Part shown: positions 54,420 to 63,241 of the stretch, piece after piece | How the letters are laid out: each line of letters starts with the position of its first letter | Numbering within the stretch: the first letter of the stretch is position 1 | Assembly (NCBI RefSeq): GCF_004357765.1 | Contig: NZ_SMTE01000002.1 | Location: forward strand, 1-64,000 | DNA from: Pseudomonas putida | GTDB lineage: Bacteria; Pseudomonadota; Gammaproteobacteria; Pseudomonadales; Pseudomonadaceae | Direction of reading: 5' to 3' | DNA: 64,000 nucleotides | Made by a program: the position numbers and the translations under genes | Notes under the pieces: generated by a model | Database searches by the model: none | Told to the model about the DNA's origin: nothing | Seen by the model: only the letters and a program-made list of their open reading frames with translations

Positions 54420-56381
54420 ATGCGCCTGAAGTGGCTGACCAATCTCAATACCCTGTTGCTGGTTACCGTATGTATCGCCTTGGGCGTGACGTTGTGGTGG
54501 TCGCAGAAGGCACTGGAGCGCCCCTATCAACTGATGGAGCGCTACCTGAGCTTGTCGCAACAGTTCCAGAACGGCTCGGTGCGCAACGTCCAAGCCTACC
54601 TGTGCAGCGGCGATGCCCTGCGTCATGCTGCCGCGCTCGACGCCAACCAGCAGCTCAAGGCGTCACTCGCTGACTGGCCCGAGGCATTGGCAGGCAAACT
54701 GGCCCCGAGCCTGGACAGCCTGCAGGCCTTCACCGGCAATGAACTGCTGGCTGCCGGCAAACTGGCCGGCGACCCTCAGGCGCTGTTGCTGCAGGCCGAG
54801 CGCGAGCTGGGGGCGAACCTCGAGCAACTGTCCGGCTACGCGCGTGACAGCGCCAGCCCTGAAGCCAACCGCTATCTGCCGCCGCTGTTGGACGCCACGG
54901 TGCACCTGGGCCGTCTTTCGCTGGCCCGTGACAAGTTGGTCAGCAGCGGGCGGGCGGAGCTGGCTGAGGAAGTCGAGCGAGAACTGCACCTGATCCGTAG
55001 CCAGGCCGAGGTCATCGAAAACCTTCCGCTGCTCGGGGTGACCCGCGCCGCCGAATCCAACGCCGACGATTTCGCCGCCATGATGGGCCTGCAGACCGAG
55101 GGCAGCGCCCAGCAGGAGGACATCGCGGTGAGCCTCAAACGCGAACTGCAGAGCCTGCTCACCCGCTACCCTGCCGAACTCCAGCGCACCCGTGAACAGA
55201 TCGAACGCCGCACGGCCCTGGCTGCCAGCGCCAACCAACGCCTGGATGCCGTGCGCCAGGCCATCGCCGCCCTGGAACCGGAAGTACGTGCCCAGCATGC
55301 ACGGATCGCCGGTGAAGTGCGGCTGATGCAGGGTCTGATGATCGGTGTGATCCTGTTCATCGCCCTGCTTATCGACACGCTCCAGCGGCGCCTGGCGCAC
55401 ACCCTGACCAGCCTGGCGCCGGCCTTGTCGCGCTGGGCCGAAGGCGATTTCGCCACCCCCATCGCCCTGGGGCGGACCAACCGTGAACTGCGTGAGATCC
55501 AGGCGTCGCTCAACCGCCTGCGTCAGTACCTGGTGGAGCTGGTCGCCACCCTGCGCCATAACGCCGGGCAGGTCGCCGGTAGCAGCCGGGCCTTGGCCGG
55601 GATGAGCGCCGCCTTGCACGACGGCGCCCAACGCCAGGCGGGCGACACCGGGCAGATCCGCGATGCCCTGGGCGAACTGGAGGCGACCATTCAACAGGTG
55701 GCCGGCGACGCCAGCGCCGCCGCCGATGCCAGTCGCGATGCCGGGCGCGCTGTGGAACAGGGCCAGACGGTGATCGGGCAGAGCTTGGCCGGGTTGCGCG
55801 AACTGGTCGATGAAGTGCAAGGCAACGCACGCTTGATCGAGCAATTGGCCGAAGAATCGGCTACCATCGGCGGCGTCCTGACGGTGATCCGCTCGATCGC
55901 CGAACAGACCAACCTGCTGGCATTGAATGCCGCCATCGAAGCGGCACGCGCCGGTGAGAGCGGCCGAGGCTTCGCCGTGGTGGCCGATGAAGTGCGTTCG
56001 CTGGCTCAGCGCACCACCGGCGCCACAGGAGAGATCCAGTCGTTGATCGACCGCCTGCAGCAGGCCGCACGGGAGTCGGTCAGCGGCATGCGCAATCAGC
56101 TCGAACATGCCCAGAGCACCGCCAGCCAGGCCCAGGCAGCAGATGGCGCGCTGGATGAAATCGTCAATGCCATCCGCACCATCTCCGATACCGCCGTGCG
56201 CATCGCCGATGTCACCGCGCAGCAATCCGGGGCGGTGAGCGAAATCCGCGGCCACAGTGAGCGAATACATGTGCTGGGGGAGGACAATCTGCAGCGCATC
56301 GGCGAGGGGCGTGAGCAAGGCGAACGGTTGCTGAGCCTGGGGGGTGAGTTGAGCCAGGCAGTGGGGGCCTTCAGGGTTTGA
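54420..56381 (+). CDS. Methyl-accepting chemotaxis protein with a large helical sensor
   Basis: A 653-residue chemoreceptor. TM1 is at about 8-25, a helix-rich periplasmic domain of about 275 residues follows, TM2 is at about 300-320, then a HAMP region and the signalling tip [23 protein letters not shown] at about 498-520. The sensor size and helical character resemble HBM-type receptors for organic acids, but no ligand motif is readable. The ATG at 54420 is chosen since the TM helix then starts near residue 8; AGGAAG is 11 bases before it. No sigma-28 box was found upstream, unlike the other chemoreceptor. Confidence 0.88.
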   Translation: MRLKWLTNLNTLLLVTVCIALGVTLWWSQKALERPYQLMERYLSLSQQFQNGSVRNVQAYLCSGDALRHAAALDANQQLKASLADWPEALAGKLAPSLDSLQAFTGNELLAAGKLAGDPQALLLQAERELGANLEQLSGYARDSASPEANRYLPPLLDATVHLGRLSLARDKLVSSGRAELAEEVERELHLIRSQAEVIENLPLLGVTRAAESNADDFAAMMGLQTEGSAQQEDIAVSLKRELQSLLTRYPAELQRTREQIERRTALAASANQRLDAVRQAIAALEPEVRAQHARIAGEVRLMQGLMIGVILFIALLIDTLQRRLAHTLTSLAPALSRWAEGDFATPIALGRTNRELREIQASLNRLRQYLVELVATLRHNAGQVAGSSRALAGMSAALHDGAQRQAGDTGQIRDALGELEATIQQVAGDASAAADASRDAGRAVEQGQTVIGQSLAGLRELVDEVQGNARLIEQLAEESATIGGVLTVIRSIAEQTNLLALNAAIEAARAGESGRGFAVVADEVRSLAQRTTGATGEIQSLIDRLQQAARESVSGMRNQLEHAQSTASQAQAADGALDEIVNAIRTISDTAVRIADVTAQQSGAVSEIRGHSERIHVLGEDNLQRIGEGREQGERLLSLGGELSQAVGAFRV

Positions 56382-56386
56382 GCGTT

Positions 56387-56502
56387 TGTCTGAGCCGGCC
56401 CTTTCGCGGGACAAGCCCGCTCCCACAGGATTTCCATCGTTGCTGAAGTTGGCGGTGTACCTGTGGGAGCGGGCTTGTCCCGCGAAAGGGTCGGCTCAGA
56501 CA
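56387..56502. repeat. Inverted pair of P. putida-type REP elements
   Basis: Two near-identical 39-base copies face each other: 56391-56429 contains TTCGCGGGACAAGCCCGCTC, and 56460-56498 is its inverse. The pairing extends to 56387 and 56502 with one mismatch. Each element alone forms a GCGGG/CCCGC hairpin. Such pairs are known mobile bacterial interspersed elements of P. putida, and this one lies between the chemoreceptor gene and dsbD. Confidence 0.88.
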
Positions 56503-56603
56503 ACATCCAGCCAGCGGCCATGTGTCGCCACGCGCCCCGCCCCCCTGCCAAGCACCGCCAACTCCGCTATCATGCCCGGCACGTTCCACCTCGCGAGTCC
56601 GCC

Positions 56604-58382
56604 ATGCGCCGCCTGTTTTTCCTGCTGTTCCTGCTCCTGGCCAGCCCTGCCTTCGCTACCGGAAGCCTGCTCGAGAACCGCCCCAGCGCCACCCTCGGGG
56701 CCGCTTCGCTGGCCAACGATGCTGACTTTCTGCCGGTCCACGAAGCGTTCAAGCTCAGCCTGGTGCAGGCCGACGCCCAGACCATCAAGTTGCGTTTCGT
56801 CGCCACCGATGGCTACTACCTGTATCGCCACCGCTTCCATTTCAACAGCGATCCTACCGACATCGCCCTCGGCGCGCCGGTCATTCCCAAGGGCGAGGCC
56901 AAGCACGACGAGTTCTTCGGCGACGTCGAGGTGTACCACGGCGTGGTGGACATCGAACTGCCACGCAAGCCTGAGGATTCGCGCGCCTTCACCCTGCTGG
57001 TGAGTTATCAGGGCTGCGCCGACAAAGGCCTGTGCTACCCGCCGGAAACCGAGCGACTGGCCATTCCCGGCAGCGGGAGTGGCGCCGACAGCGGTACGGG
57101 CACGGCCTGGAACTGGCGCTCGCTGCTGCTGTTCTTCCTGGCCGGCGTCGGCCTGACCTTCACCCCCTGCGTGCTGCCGATGCTGCCCATCCTTTCCGGT
57201 GTGGTGCTGCGCGGCCAGGTCGGTGGCTGGCGCGGGCTCAGCCTGTCGCTGGCCTACGTGCTGCCGATGGCCGCTTCGTTCGCCGTGCTTGGTGCCTTGA
57301 TGGGCGTCTTCGGCGCCAGCCTCAACCTGCAGGCGCGGTTGCAGTCGGCCTGGGTGCTGGTGCCTTTCGCCCTGTTCTTCGTGGTGTTCGCGCTGGCCAT
57401 GTTCGGGCTGTTCGAGCTCAAGCTGCCGCAGGCCTTGAGCAACCGCCTGGACCGCCTCGCCAACCGTACCCAGGGTGGCTCACTGCTCGGTGCGGCGGTC
57501 TTGGGGGTGTTGTCCAGTCTGCTGGTCTCGCCGTGCGTCTCGGCGCCACTGGCCGGGGCACTGCTGTACATCAGCGCCAGCGGCGACGCCCTCGGCGGCG
57601 CCCTCAAGCTGTTCGCCCTGGGCTTGGGCATGGGCGCCCCGCTGCTGCTGGTGGCCACCGGCGGCGCCGCCTGGCTGCCACGCAGCGGGCCGTGGCTGAA
57701 CACCGTGAAAAATGCCATCGGGGTGTTGCTGCTGGGCCTGGCCATCGGCCTGCTCAGCCGCGTGCTGCCAGGGCCGCTGACGCTGCTGCTGGTAGGCCTG
57801 CTGGCTGCGGGCGTGGCGTTGTTCCTCGGCGCGCTGGAGTTCGTGCCCAAGGCACCGCGCCAGCGCCTGGCGCAATTGCTTGGCCTGGCCCTGCTGGTGT
57901 ACGCCCTGGCCTGCTGGTACGGCGCCCTTAGCGGCCAAGGCGACCCGCTGCGCCCACTGCCAGCGCCCGTCGTCGCCAACCCCGCCGCCAGCCCTGCCAC
58001 CACGATCGGAGCCTGGCAGACCATCACCACTCCTGCCGCCCTCGATGCTGCGCTGGCCCAGGCCAAGACCGCCGGCCAGCCGGTGTTGCTCGACTGGTAC
58101 GCCGACTGGTGCATCAGTTGCAAAGTCATCGAGCATGAAGTCCTCAATGCCGCTCAAGTGCAGCCGCAGCTTGCCGCGTTCAAGCTGCTGCGCTTCGACA
58201 TCACCGAAAGCAATGCCCAGCAGCGTGCCCTGCTCGACCGCTACCAGTTGTTCGGGCCGCCCGCGCTGCTTTTCTTTGCCGCGAACGGCAGCGAAATGAC
58301 CGCCGATCGGGTGATTGGCGAGATAAACGCCGGCGAATTCGCGCAGATTCTCACGCGCGTACGCGGCAAACTCGGTCTATAA
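56604..58382 (+). CDS. dsbD: Thiol:disulfide interchange protein DsbD
   Basis: A 592-residue inner-membrane electron conduit. A signal peptide (LLASPAFA) is followed by the N-terminal domain with QGCADKGLCYPPE, and a membrane domain with the paired cysteines TPCVLPMLP and SPCVSAPLAG. The C-terminal thioredoxin domain carries WCISCKVIE. It moves electrons from cytosolic thioredoxin to periplasmic DsbC and cytochrome c maturation. The ATG at 56604 starts a clean signal peptide; the longer open frame upstream is mostly REP sequence. Confidence 0.95.
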   Translation: MRRLFFLLFLLLASPAFATGSLLENRPSATLGAASLANDADFLPVHEAFKLSLVQADAQTIKLRFVATDGYYLYRHRFHFNSDPTDIALGAPVIPKGEAKHDEFFGDVEVYHGVVDIELPRKPEDSRAFTLLVSYQGCADKGLCYPPETERLAIPGSGSGADSGTGTAWNWRSLLLFFLAGVGLTFTPCVLPMLPILSGVVLRGQVGGWRGLSLSLAYVLPMAASFAVLGALMGVFGASLNLQARLQSAWVLVPFALFFVVFALAMFGLFELKLPQALSNRLDRLANRTQGGSLLGAAVLGVLSSLLVSPCVSAPLAGALLYISASGDALGGALKLFALGLGMGAPLLLVATGGAAWLPRSGPWLNTVKNAIGVLLLGLAIGLLSRVLPGPLTLLLVGLLAAGVALFLGALEFVPKAPRQRLAQLLGLALLVYALACWYGALSGQGDPLRPLPAPVVANPAASPATTIGAWQTITTPAALDAALAQAKTAGQPVLLDWYADWCISCKVIEHEVLNAAQVQPQLAAFKLLRFDITESNAQQRALLDRYQLFGPPALLFFAANGSEMTADRVIGEINAGEFAQILTRVRGKLGL

Positions 58383-58561
58383 CTTCCCGCGTGCCGGTAA
58401 AAACCGGGCAGTGAGTGACCAGATCTAAATATTTGGTCACATACTTCGCGCGAACCTCGGTTATCGTGCAGGCTATTGCCGGGAACTGGACACTTGCCGT
58501 CGCTTTACGGCACACTCGCCGCGCTGTGTCGAATTGCCCTACAAATCCAAGGAATCCGCAG

Positions 58562-59014
58562 ATGGCAACCCTACTGGTGCTTCACGGCCCCAACCTCAAC
58601 CTGCTAGGTACCCGCGAACCGGGCCACTACGGCGCCGTGACCCTGGCCCAGATCAACCAGGACCTGGAGCAGCGCGCCCGCGCCGCCGGCCACCATCTGC
58701 AGTATTTGCAGAGCAATGCCGAGTACGAACTGATCGACCGTATCCACGCAGCACGTAACGAGGGTGTGGACTTCATCCTGATCAATCCGGCTGCTTTCAC
58801 CCACACAAGCGTCGCATTACGTGACGCATTGCTTGCGGTGAGCATCCCATTCATCGAAGTGCACCTGTCCAACGTGCACAAACGCGAACCGTTCCGTCAT
58901 CACTCCTACTTTTCCGATGTTGCAGTAGGGGTGATCTGCGGCTTGGGCGCCAGCGGTTACCGCCTGGCCCTGGAGTCCGCGCTGGAACAACTGGCTGCCA
59001 ACGCACAGCCCTGA
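58562..59014 (+). CDS. aroQ: 3-dehydroquinate dehydratase, type II
   Basis: A 150-residue type II dehydroquinase of the shikimate pathway. The motifs [43 protein letters not shown] and [18 protein letters not shown] carry the catalytic Tyr, Asn, His and Arg. It lies just upstream of accBC on the same strand, the usual arrangement in gammaproteobacteria. Confidence 0.95.
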   Translation: MATLLVLHGPNLNLLGTREPGHYGAVTLAQINQDLEQRARAAGHHLQYLQSNAEYELIDRIHAARNEGVDFILINPAAFTHTSVALRDALLAVSIPFIEVHLSNVHKREPFRHHSYFSDVAVGVICGLGASGYRLALESALEQLAANAQP

Positions 59015-59023
59015 TGATTAGAG

Positions 59024-59047
59024 ACCTTGGCCCAGGTGGGCCGAGGT
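59024..59047 (+). terminator. Hairpin between aroQ and accB
   Basis: ACCTTGGCCCA (59024-59034) pairs with TGGGCCGAGGT (59037-59047) with one G-T mismatch and a tight loop. There is no T-run. It may weaken read-through from aroQ or be part of an accB leader. Confidence 0.45.
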
Positions 59048-59114
59048 TCGAGCGAAACGTTCTGAACACGTTTTCAATTACGCCCCCTGACCGAACCTTG
59101 GGAGTTGATGATTA

Positions 59115-59579
59115 ATGGATATCCGTAAAGTCAAGAAACTGATCGAACTGCTGGAAGAGTCTGGCATCGACGAACTGGAGATCAAGGAAGGCGAAGAGTC
59201 GGTCCGTATCAGCCGCCACAGCAAGACCCCAGCTGCCCAGCAGTACTTCGCGCCGGCTCCGGTCGCTGCAGCACCCGTCGCCGCACCTGTCGCCGCCGCC
59301 GCTGCTCCAGCCGCCGAAGCCGCTGCCGCCGCCCCTGCGCTGAAAGGCACCGTGATCCGTTCGCCAATGGTCGGTACCTTCTACCGCAAACCTTCGCCGA
59401 CCTCGCCGAACTTCGCTGAAGTTGGCCAGAGCGTGAAGAAAGGCGACACCCTGTGCATCGTCGAAGCGATGAAGATGATGAACCACATCGAAGCCGATGT
59501 CGGCGGTGTCATCGACGCCATCCTGGTCGAAGACGGTCAGCCGGTTGAGTTCGACCAGCCGCTGTTCACCATCGTTTGA
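59115..59579 (+). CDS. accB: Biotin carboxyl carrier protein of acetyl-CoA carboxylase
   Basis: A 154-residue BCCP. The N-terminal domain ([20 protein letters not shown]) is joined by an Ala/Pro linker (about 50-75) to the biotinyl domain. Biotin is attached to K120 in EAMKMMN. GGGAG precedes the ATG. accC starts 17 bases after the stop, so the two are one operon for malonyl-CoA formation. Confidence 0.96.
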   Translation: MDIRKVKKLIELLEESGIDELEIKEGEESVRISRHSKTPAAQQYFAPAPVAAAPVAAPVAAAAAPAAEAAAAAPALKGTVIRSPMVGTFYRKPSPTSPNFAEVGQSVKKGDTLCIVEAMKMMNHIEADVGGVIDAILVEDGQPVEFDQPLFTIV

Positions 59580-59596
59580 ATCGCGGAGAGCCAACG

Positions 59597-60952
59597 ATGT
59601 CTGGGAAGCTCGAAAAAGTCCTGATCGCCAACCGCGGGGAAATTGCCCTGCGGATCCTGCGTGCCTGCAAAGAACTGGGTATCAAGACCGTCGCCGTGCA
59701 CTCCACGGCCGACCGTGAACTGATGCACCTGGGCCTGGCAGACGAGTCGGTCTGCATCGGCCCTGCATCGTCCAAGGATTCCTACCTGCACATCCCGGCG
59801 ATCATCGCTGCCGCCGAAGTGACAGGTGCCACCGCCATCCACCCGGGTTACGGTTTCCTCGCGGAAAACGCCGACTTCGCCGAACAGGTGGAAAAATCCG
59901 GTTTCGCCTTCATCGGCCCGAAAGCCGACACCATTCGCCTGATGGGCGACAAGGTTTCGGCCAAGGACGCCATGATCAAGTCGGGCGTACCGACCGTACC
60001 GGGCTCCGATGGCCCGCTGCCGGAAGACGAAGAGGTCGCCCTGGCGATCGCCCGTGACGTCGGCTACCCGGTGATCATCAAGGCCGCCGGTGGCGGTGGT
60101 GGTCGCGGCATGCGCGTGGTGCACAAGGAAGAGGACCTGATCGCCTCGGCCAAGCTCACCCGCACCGAAGCCGGCGCTGCCTTCGGCAACCCGATGGTCT
60201 ACCTGGAAAAGTTCCTGACCAACCCACGTCACGTGGAAGTGCAGGTGCTGTCCGACGGCCAAGGCAACGCCATCCACCTGGGCGACCGTGACTGCTCGCT
60301 GCAGCGTCGTCACCAGAAGGTCCTGGAAGAAGCACCGGCACCCGGCATCGACGAGAAGGCCCGCCAGGAAGTCTTCAAGCGTTGCGTGGACGCGTGCATC
60401 GAGATCGGCTATCGCGGTGCCGGCACCTTCGAATTCCTGTACGAGAACGGCCGTTTCTACTTCATCGAGATGAACACCCGCGTGCAGGTTGAGCACCCGG
60501 TGTCGGAAATGGTCACCGGTATCGACATCGTCAAGGAGATGCTCAGCATCGCCGCTGGCAACAAGCTGTCGATCCGTCAGGAAGACGTGGTCATCCGTGG
60601 TCACTCGCTGGAGTGCCGGATCAACGCCGAGGACCCGAAGAAGTTCATTCCGAGCCCAGGCAAGGTCAAGCACTTCCACGCTCCGGGCGGCAACGGCGTT
60701 CGTGTCGATTCGCACCTGTACAGCGGTTACTCGGTTCCGCCGAACTACGACTCGCTGATCGGCAAGCTGATCACCTACGGCAAGGACCGCGACGAAGCCA
60801 TGGCGCGCATGCGCAACGCCCTGGACGAGATCGTCGTCGACGGCATCAAGACCAACATCCCACTGCACCGGGATCTGGTGCGTGATGAAGGTTTCTGCAA
60901 AGGCGGCGTCAACATCCACTACCTCGAGCACAAACTGGCCAACCAGGAGTGA
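59597..60952 (+). CDS. accC: Biotin carboxylase of acetyl-CoA carboxylase
   Basis: A 451-residue ATP-grasp enzyme. The N-terminal [20 protein letters not shown], the ATP loop [13 protein letters not shown] and the catalytic [18 protein letters not shown] segment are typical. It carboxylates the biotin of AccB. GGAGAG supports the ATG at 59597, 17 bases after accB. The transcript ends at the strong hairpin downstream. Confidence 0.96.
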   Translation: MSGKLEKVLIANRGEIALRILRACKELGIKTVAVHSTADRELMHLGLADESVCIGPASSKDSYLHIPAIIAAAEVTGATAIHPGYGFLAENADFAEQVEKSGFAFIGPKADTIRLMGDKVSAKDAMIKSGVPTVPGSDGPLPEDEEVALAIARDVGYPVIIKAAGGGGGRGMRVVHKEEDLIASAKLTRTEAGAAFGNPMVYLEKFLTNPRHVEVQVLSDGQGNAIHLGDRDCSLQRRHQKVLEEAPAPGIDEKARQEVFKRCVDACIEIGYRGAGTFEFLYENGRFYFIEMNTRVQVEHPVSEMVTGIDIVKEMLSIAAGNKLSIRQEDVVIRGHSLECRINAEDPKKFIPSPGKVKHFHAPGGNGVRVDSHLYSGYSVPPNYDSLIGKLITYGKDRDEAMARMRNALDEIVVDGIKTNIPLHRDLVRDEGFCKGGVNIHYLEHKLANQE

Positions 60953-60972
60953 TCGCGTTAGCGTGATGTGAT

Positions 60973-61012
60973 CCATAAAAAAACCCCGGCCTGGTGCCGG
61001 GGTTTTTTATGG
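60973..61012. terminator. Strong rho-independent terminator of accBC and acoR
   Basis: ACCCCGGC (60983-60990) pairs with GCCGGGGT (60996-61003), flanked by an A-run on the left and a T-run (TTTTTT) on the right; CCAT and ATGG extend the symmetry. It serves accC from the left and, read on the other strand, acoR from the right. Confidence 0.9.
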
Positions 61013-61024
61013 TTCTTGCCCGCG

Positions 61025-62878
61025 TTACCCTTTCATCCGCGGCATCTCAATCCGATGTTCATGCACCCGCCGATACAAGGTCGCCCGCGAAATCCCCAAG
61101 GCCCGCGCCGCTTCCGCCGGTTTCCAGCGATGGCGGATCAAGGCATCGAGCAACAACTGCCGAGCGGGGCTGGAGATCCCGAGATCTGCCGAAGGCACGG
61201 CATCACCACGCACCTCCTGCGGAAGATTCGCCAAACCCACCTGTCCGCCCTCGCTGACCGCGCAGGCATAGCGCAACACTTGCCGCAGCTGACGCAGGTT
61301 GCCGGGCCAGCGATAGACCAGCAACGCCTGCAACGCGTCGTCGGCCAGTGTCACGTCGACGCCACAGGCAGCGGCCTCTTCCATCAACAACCGGTGAATC
61401 AATCCCAGACGGTCCTCGCGCGCTCGCAGAGGCGGGAGCTCGAAGCGAGCATTGGCCAGACGGTAATACAGGTCCTCACGAAAACGTCCTTCGCCGACCA
61501 TCGCCGCCAGGTCACGATGGGTGGCACAGATCACCTGGATGTCCACCCGCTCGCGCCGCGCAGCGCCCAGCGGCGCCACCTCGCCTTCGGCCAGCACCCG
61601 TAGCAAACGGGTTTGCAGGGCCAGCGGCATGTCGCCGATCTCATCGAGGAACAAGGTGCCGCCATCGGCTTGTTGCAGCAGCCCTCGCATGCCCTTGCTC
61701 GACGCCCCGGTGAAGGCCCCGCCGACATAGCCGAACAGTTCGCTCTCGATCAGATTCTCGGGAATGGCAGCGCAATTGAGGGTCACGAAGGGCCCCGCGC
61801 TGCGCTGGCTCTGCTGGTGCAACTGGCGGGCGAAGACTTCCTTGCCGACCCCGGTCTCGCCCTGCACCAGCACCGCCAGGTTGCAGTCCTTGACCCGCGT
61901 GGCCAGACGCAGATGCTGCTCAATGCGCGAGTCCTGCGGTTGTTGCGAAGGCTGTACGCCCCCTCTGCGCTGCGGCGCGCTGATCCGCCCGTAGAGGCCA
62001 CCCCAACCCGGCAGACGCTGGGCCGACGCTTCGCTGGCGCGGTGTAACTGGTCCATGTCGAACAACTCGCCGATGTGCTCGGGCAAACGCCCGTGGCGCG
62101 CCAGCAGGCGTTCGCGGGCCAGGCTGTTGATCGCCTGCAAGCGCCCTTCGCCATCCCAGGCCAGCAGATAGTCGGGCTGGCTCTCCACGTAGCCAGGAGT
62201 GCCATGAGCGCGCATCACCCAGTGGCCCTGGACGCTGTGCATGAAGAAGGCATTTTCGATTTCCCGAGCGGTCTGCTCGACCAATTGCAAGATCAAGTGT
62301 TGGCTGCGCCGGTCATCCGGCGATTGCAAGGCCGACACATCCACGACGCCCAACAGTTCACCACAAGGATCGAACACCGGCGCTGCGGTACAGGTCAGGC
62401 CAATGAACGCGGCGCGAAAATGGTCGCGCTTGTGCACCGTGGCTGACGCCTTGCTGGTCAGCACCGCCGCGACTCCACACGTGCCCTCCTCGCCTTCCGA
62501 CCAACAGGTGCCCAGGTACAACCCGGCCTTGCGGCAGTCGTTACGAATGGCAGACTCGACCCGATAGTCGATGGTGCGCCCCTGGGCATCGGTCAACAGT
62601 ACACAGTAGTCAGCGCCGCGGACCCGCTGGTGCAGGCGCGCGACGGCATCGCCGGCGATACGCAAGAACAGTTCGGCACGCTCACGGCATTCGTTGAGCA
62701 GGGTCTGGGAAAGGATGCGCGGCCCCTGCTGGGACCCAGGGTCGAGTCGGTACAGCTCCATGGAACGGCGCCATGAATCGAGGATCAGCGGCGGCACCGG
62801 CGCCTGGGGCAGGCGCTCGGCGTTCTTCAGCACCCGGCTGATGCAATCGACATGGGCTCGGGAGTTCGCGGCAAGCAT
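61025..62878 (-). CDS. acoR: Sigma-54 activator AcoR
   Basis: A 617-residue enhancer-binding protein of the AcoR type. An N-terminal GAF-like region spans about 75-225. The AAA+ domain has Walker A (GETGVGKEVF), the sigma-54 contact loop GAFTGA in full, and Walker B (GGTLFLDEIGDMP). A C-terminal Fis-type helix-turn-helix follows (PAEAARALGISRATLYRRV). GGAGG supports the ATG at 62878. It diverges from acoA, whose promoter is of the -24/-12 kind, consistent with acetoin-induced activation. Confidence 0.92.
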   Translation of the reverse strand: MLAANSRAHVDCISRVLKNAERLPQAPVPPLILDSWRRSMELYRLDPGSQQGPRILSQTLLNECRERAELFLRIAGDAVARLHQRVRGADYCVLLTDAQGRTIDYRVESAIRNDCRKAGLYLGTCWSEGEEGTCGVAAVLTSKASATVHKRDHFRAAFIGLTCTAAPVFDPCGELLGVVDVSALQSPDDRRSQHLILQLVEQTAREIENAFFMHSVQGHWVMRAHGTPGYVESQPDYLLAWDGEGRLQAINSLARERLLARHGRLPEHIGELFDMDQLHRASEASAQRLPGWGGLYGRISAPQRRGGVQPSQQPQDSRIEQHLRLATRVKDCNLAVLVQGETGVGKEVFARQLHQQSQRSAGPFVTLNCAAIPENLIESELFGYVGGAFTGASSKGMRGLLQQADGGTLFLDEIGDMPLALQTRLLRVLAEGEVAPLGAARRERVDIQVICATHRDLAAMVGEGRFREDLYYRLANARFELPPLRAREDRLGLIHRLLMEEAAACGVDVTLADDALQALLVYRWPGNLRQLRQVLRYACAVSEGGQVGLANLPQEVRGDAVPSADLGISSPARQLLLDALIRHRWKPAEAARALGISRATLYRRVHEHRIEMPRMKG

Positions 62879-62970
62879 GAGGCCTCCGGTTCCTGTTGTT
62901 CTTGTCGTTGTCCGGTCATTAAGCGCCTGCCGCCTGGCGCCGACAAGCGCTGCGTGATTACCGGTGCGCT

Positions 62971-62987
62971 TGAGACGCTGCGTCTCA
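62971..62987. promoter_or_regulatory. Inverted repeat, probable AcoR upstream activating site
   Basis: TGAGACG-CTG-CGTCTCA, a perfect 7-bp dyad with a 3-base centre, about 120 bases upstream of the -12 element. This is a usual distance for an enhancer of sigma-54 promoters. Extra half-sites lie just downstream. Confidence 0.65.
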
Positions 62988-63107
62988 GCGTCTCGACTGG
63001 GCCGGGTGGTCGCTGGCACCGAGCGTCTCCCTGGTTTCTTCCCCTCGGCGTCGCCTCTGCCAGTTCGACCGCTCTGCTGCGGCACTTACAAGCAGCTTCG
63101 ACAAAGC

Positions 63108-63123
63108 TGGCACCCACCTTGCT
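63108..63123 (+). promoter_or_regulatory. Sigma-54 (-24/-12) promoter of acoA
   Basis: TGGCAC (63108-63113), five bases, TTGCT (63119-63123). This is an exact match to the consensus, with GG at -24 and GC at -12, 118 bases before the acoA ATG. Confidence 0.85.
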
Positions 63124-63241
63124 CAAGCCAGAAAAGCCAAGAGTACGAGGAGGCCAAGCGCAACCCATCACCAGCTGCAGACCGCAGTCATCGACCGCAC
63201 CCGGCAACACCCTGTTGAGACAAACCCTGGAGAACAACAAG

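Larger units (their letters stand above)
62879..63241. promoter_or_regulatory. Divergent acoR-acoA control region
   Basis: 363 bases without a gene. They hold a perfect inverted repeat (62971-62987), further CGTCTC half-sites at 62989-62994 and 63024-63029, and the sigma-54 promoter of acoA (63108-63123). No other coding potential is seen. Confidence 0.75.

Noticed and set aside
59537-60976. 479-codon frame opposite accC
   Set aside because: Antisense of a highly conserved gene with strong codon bias; no independent start signals.
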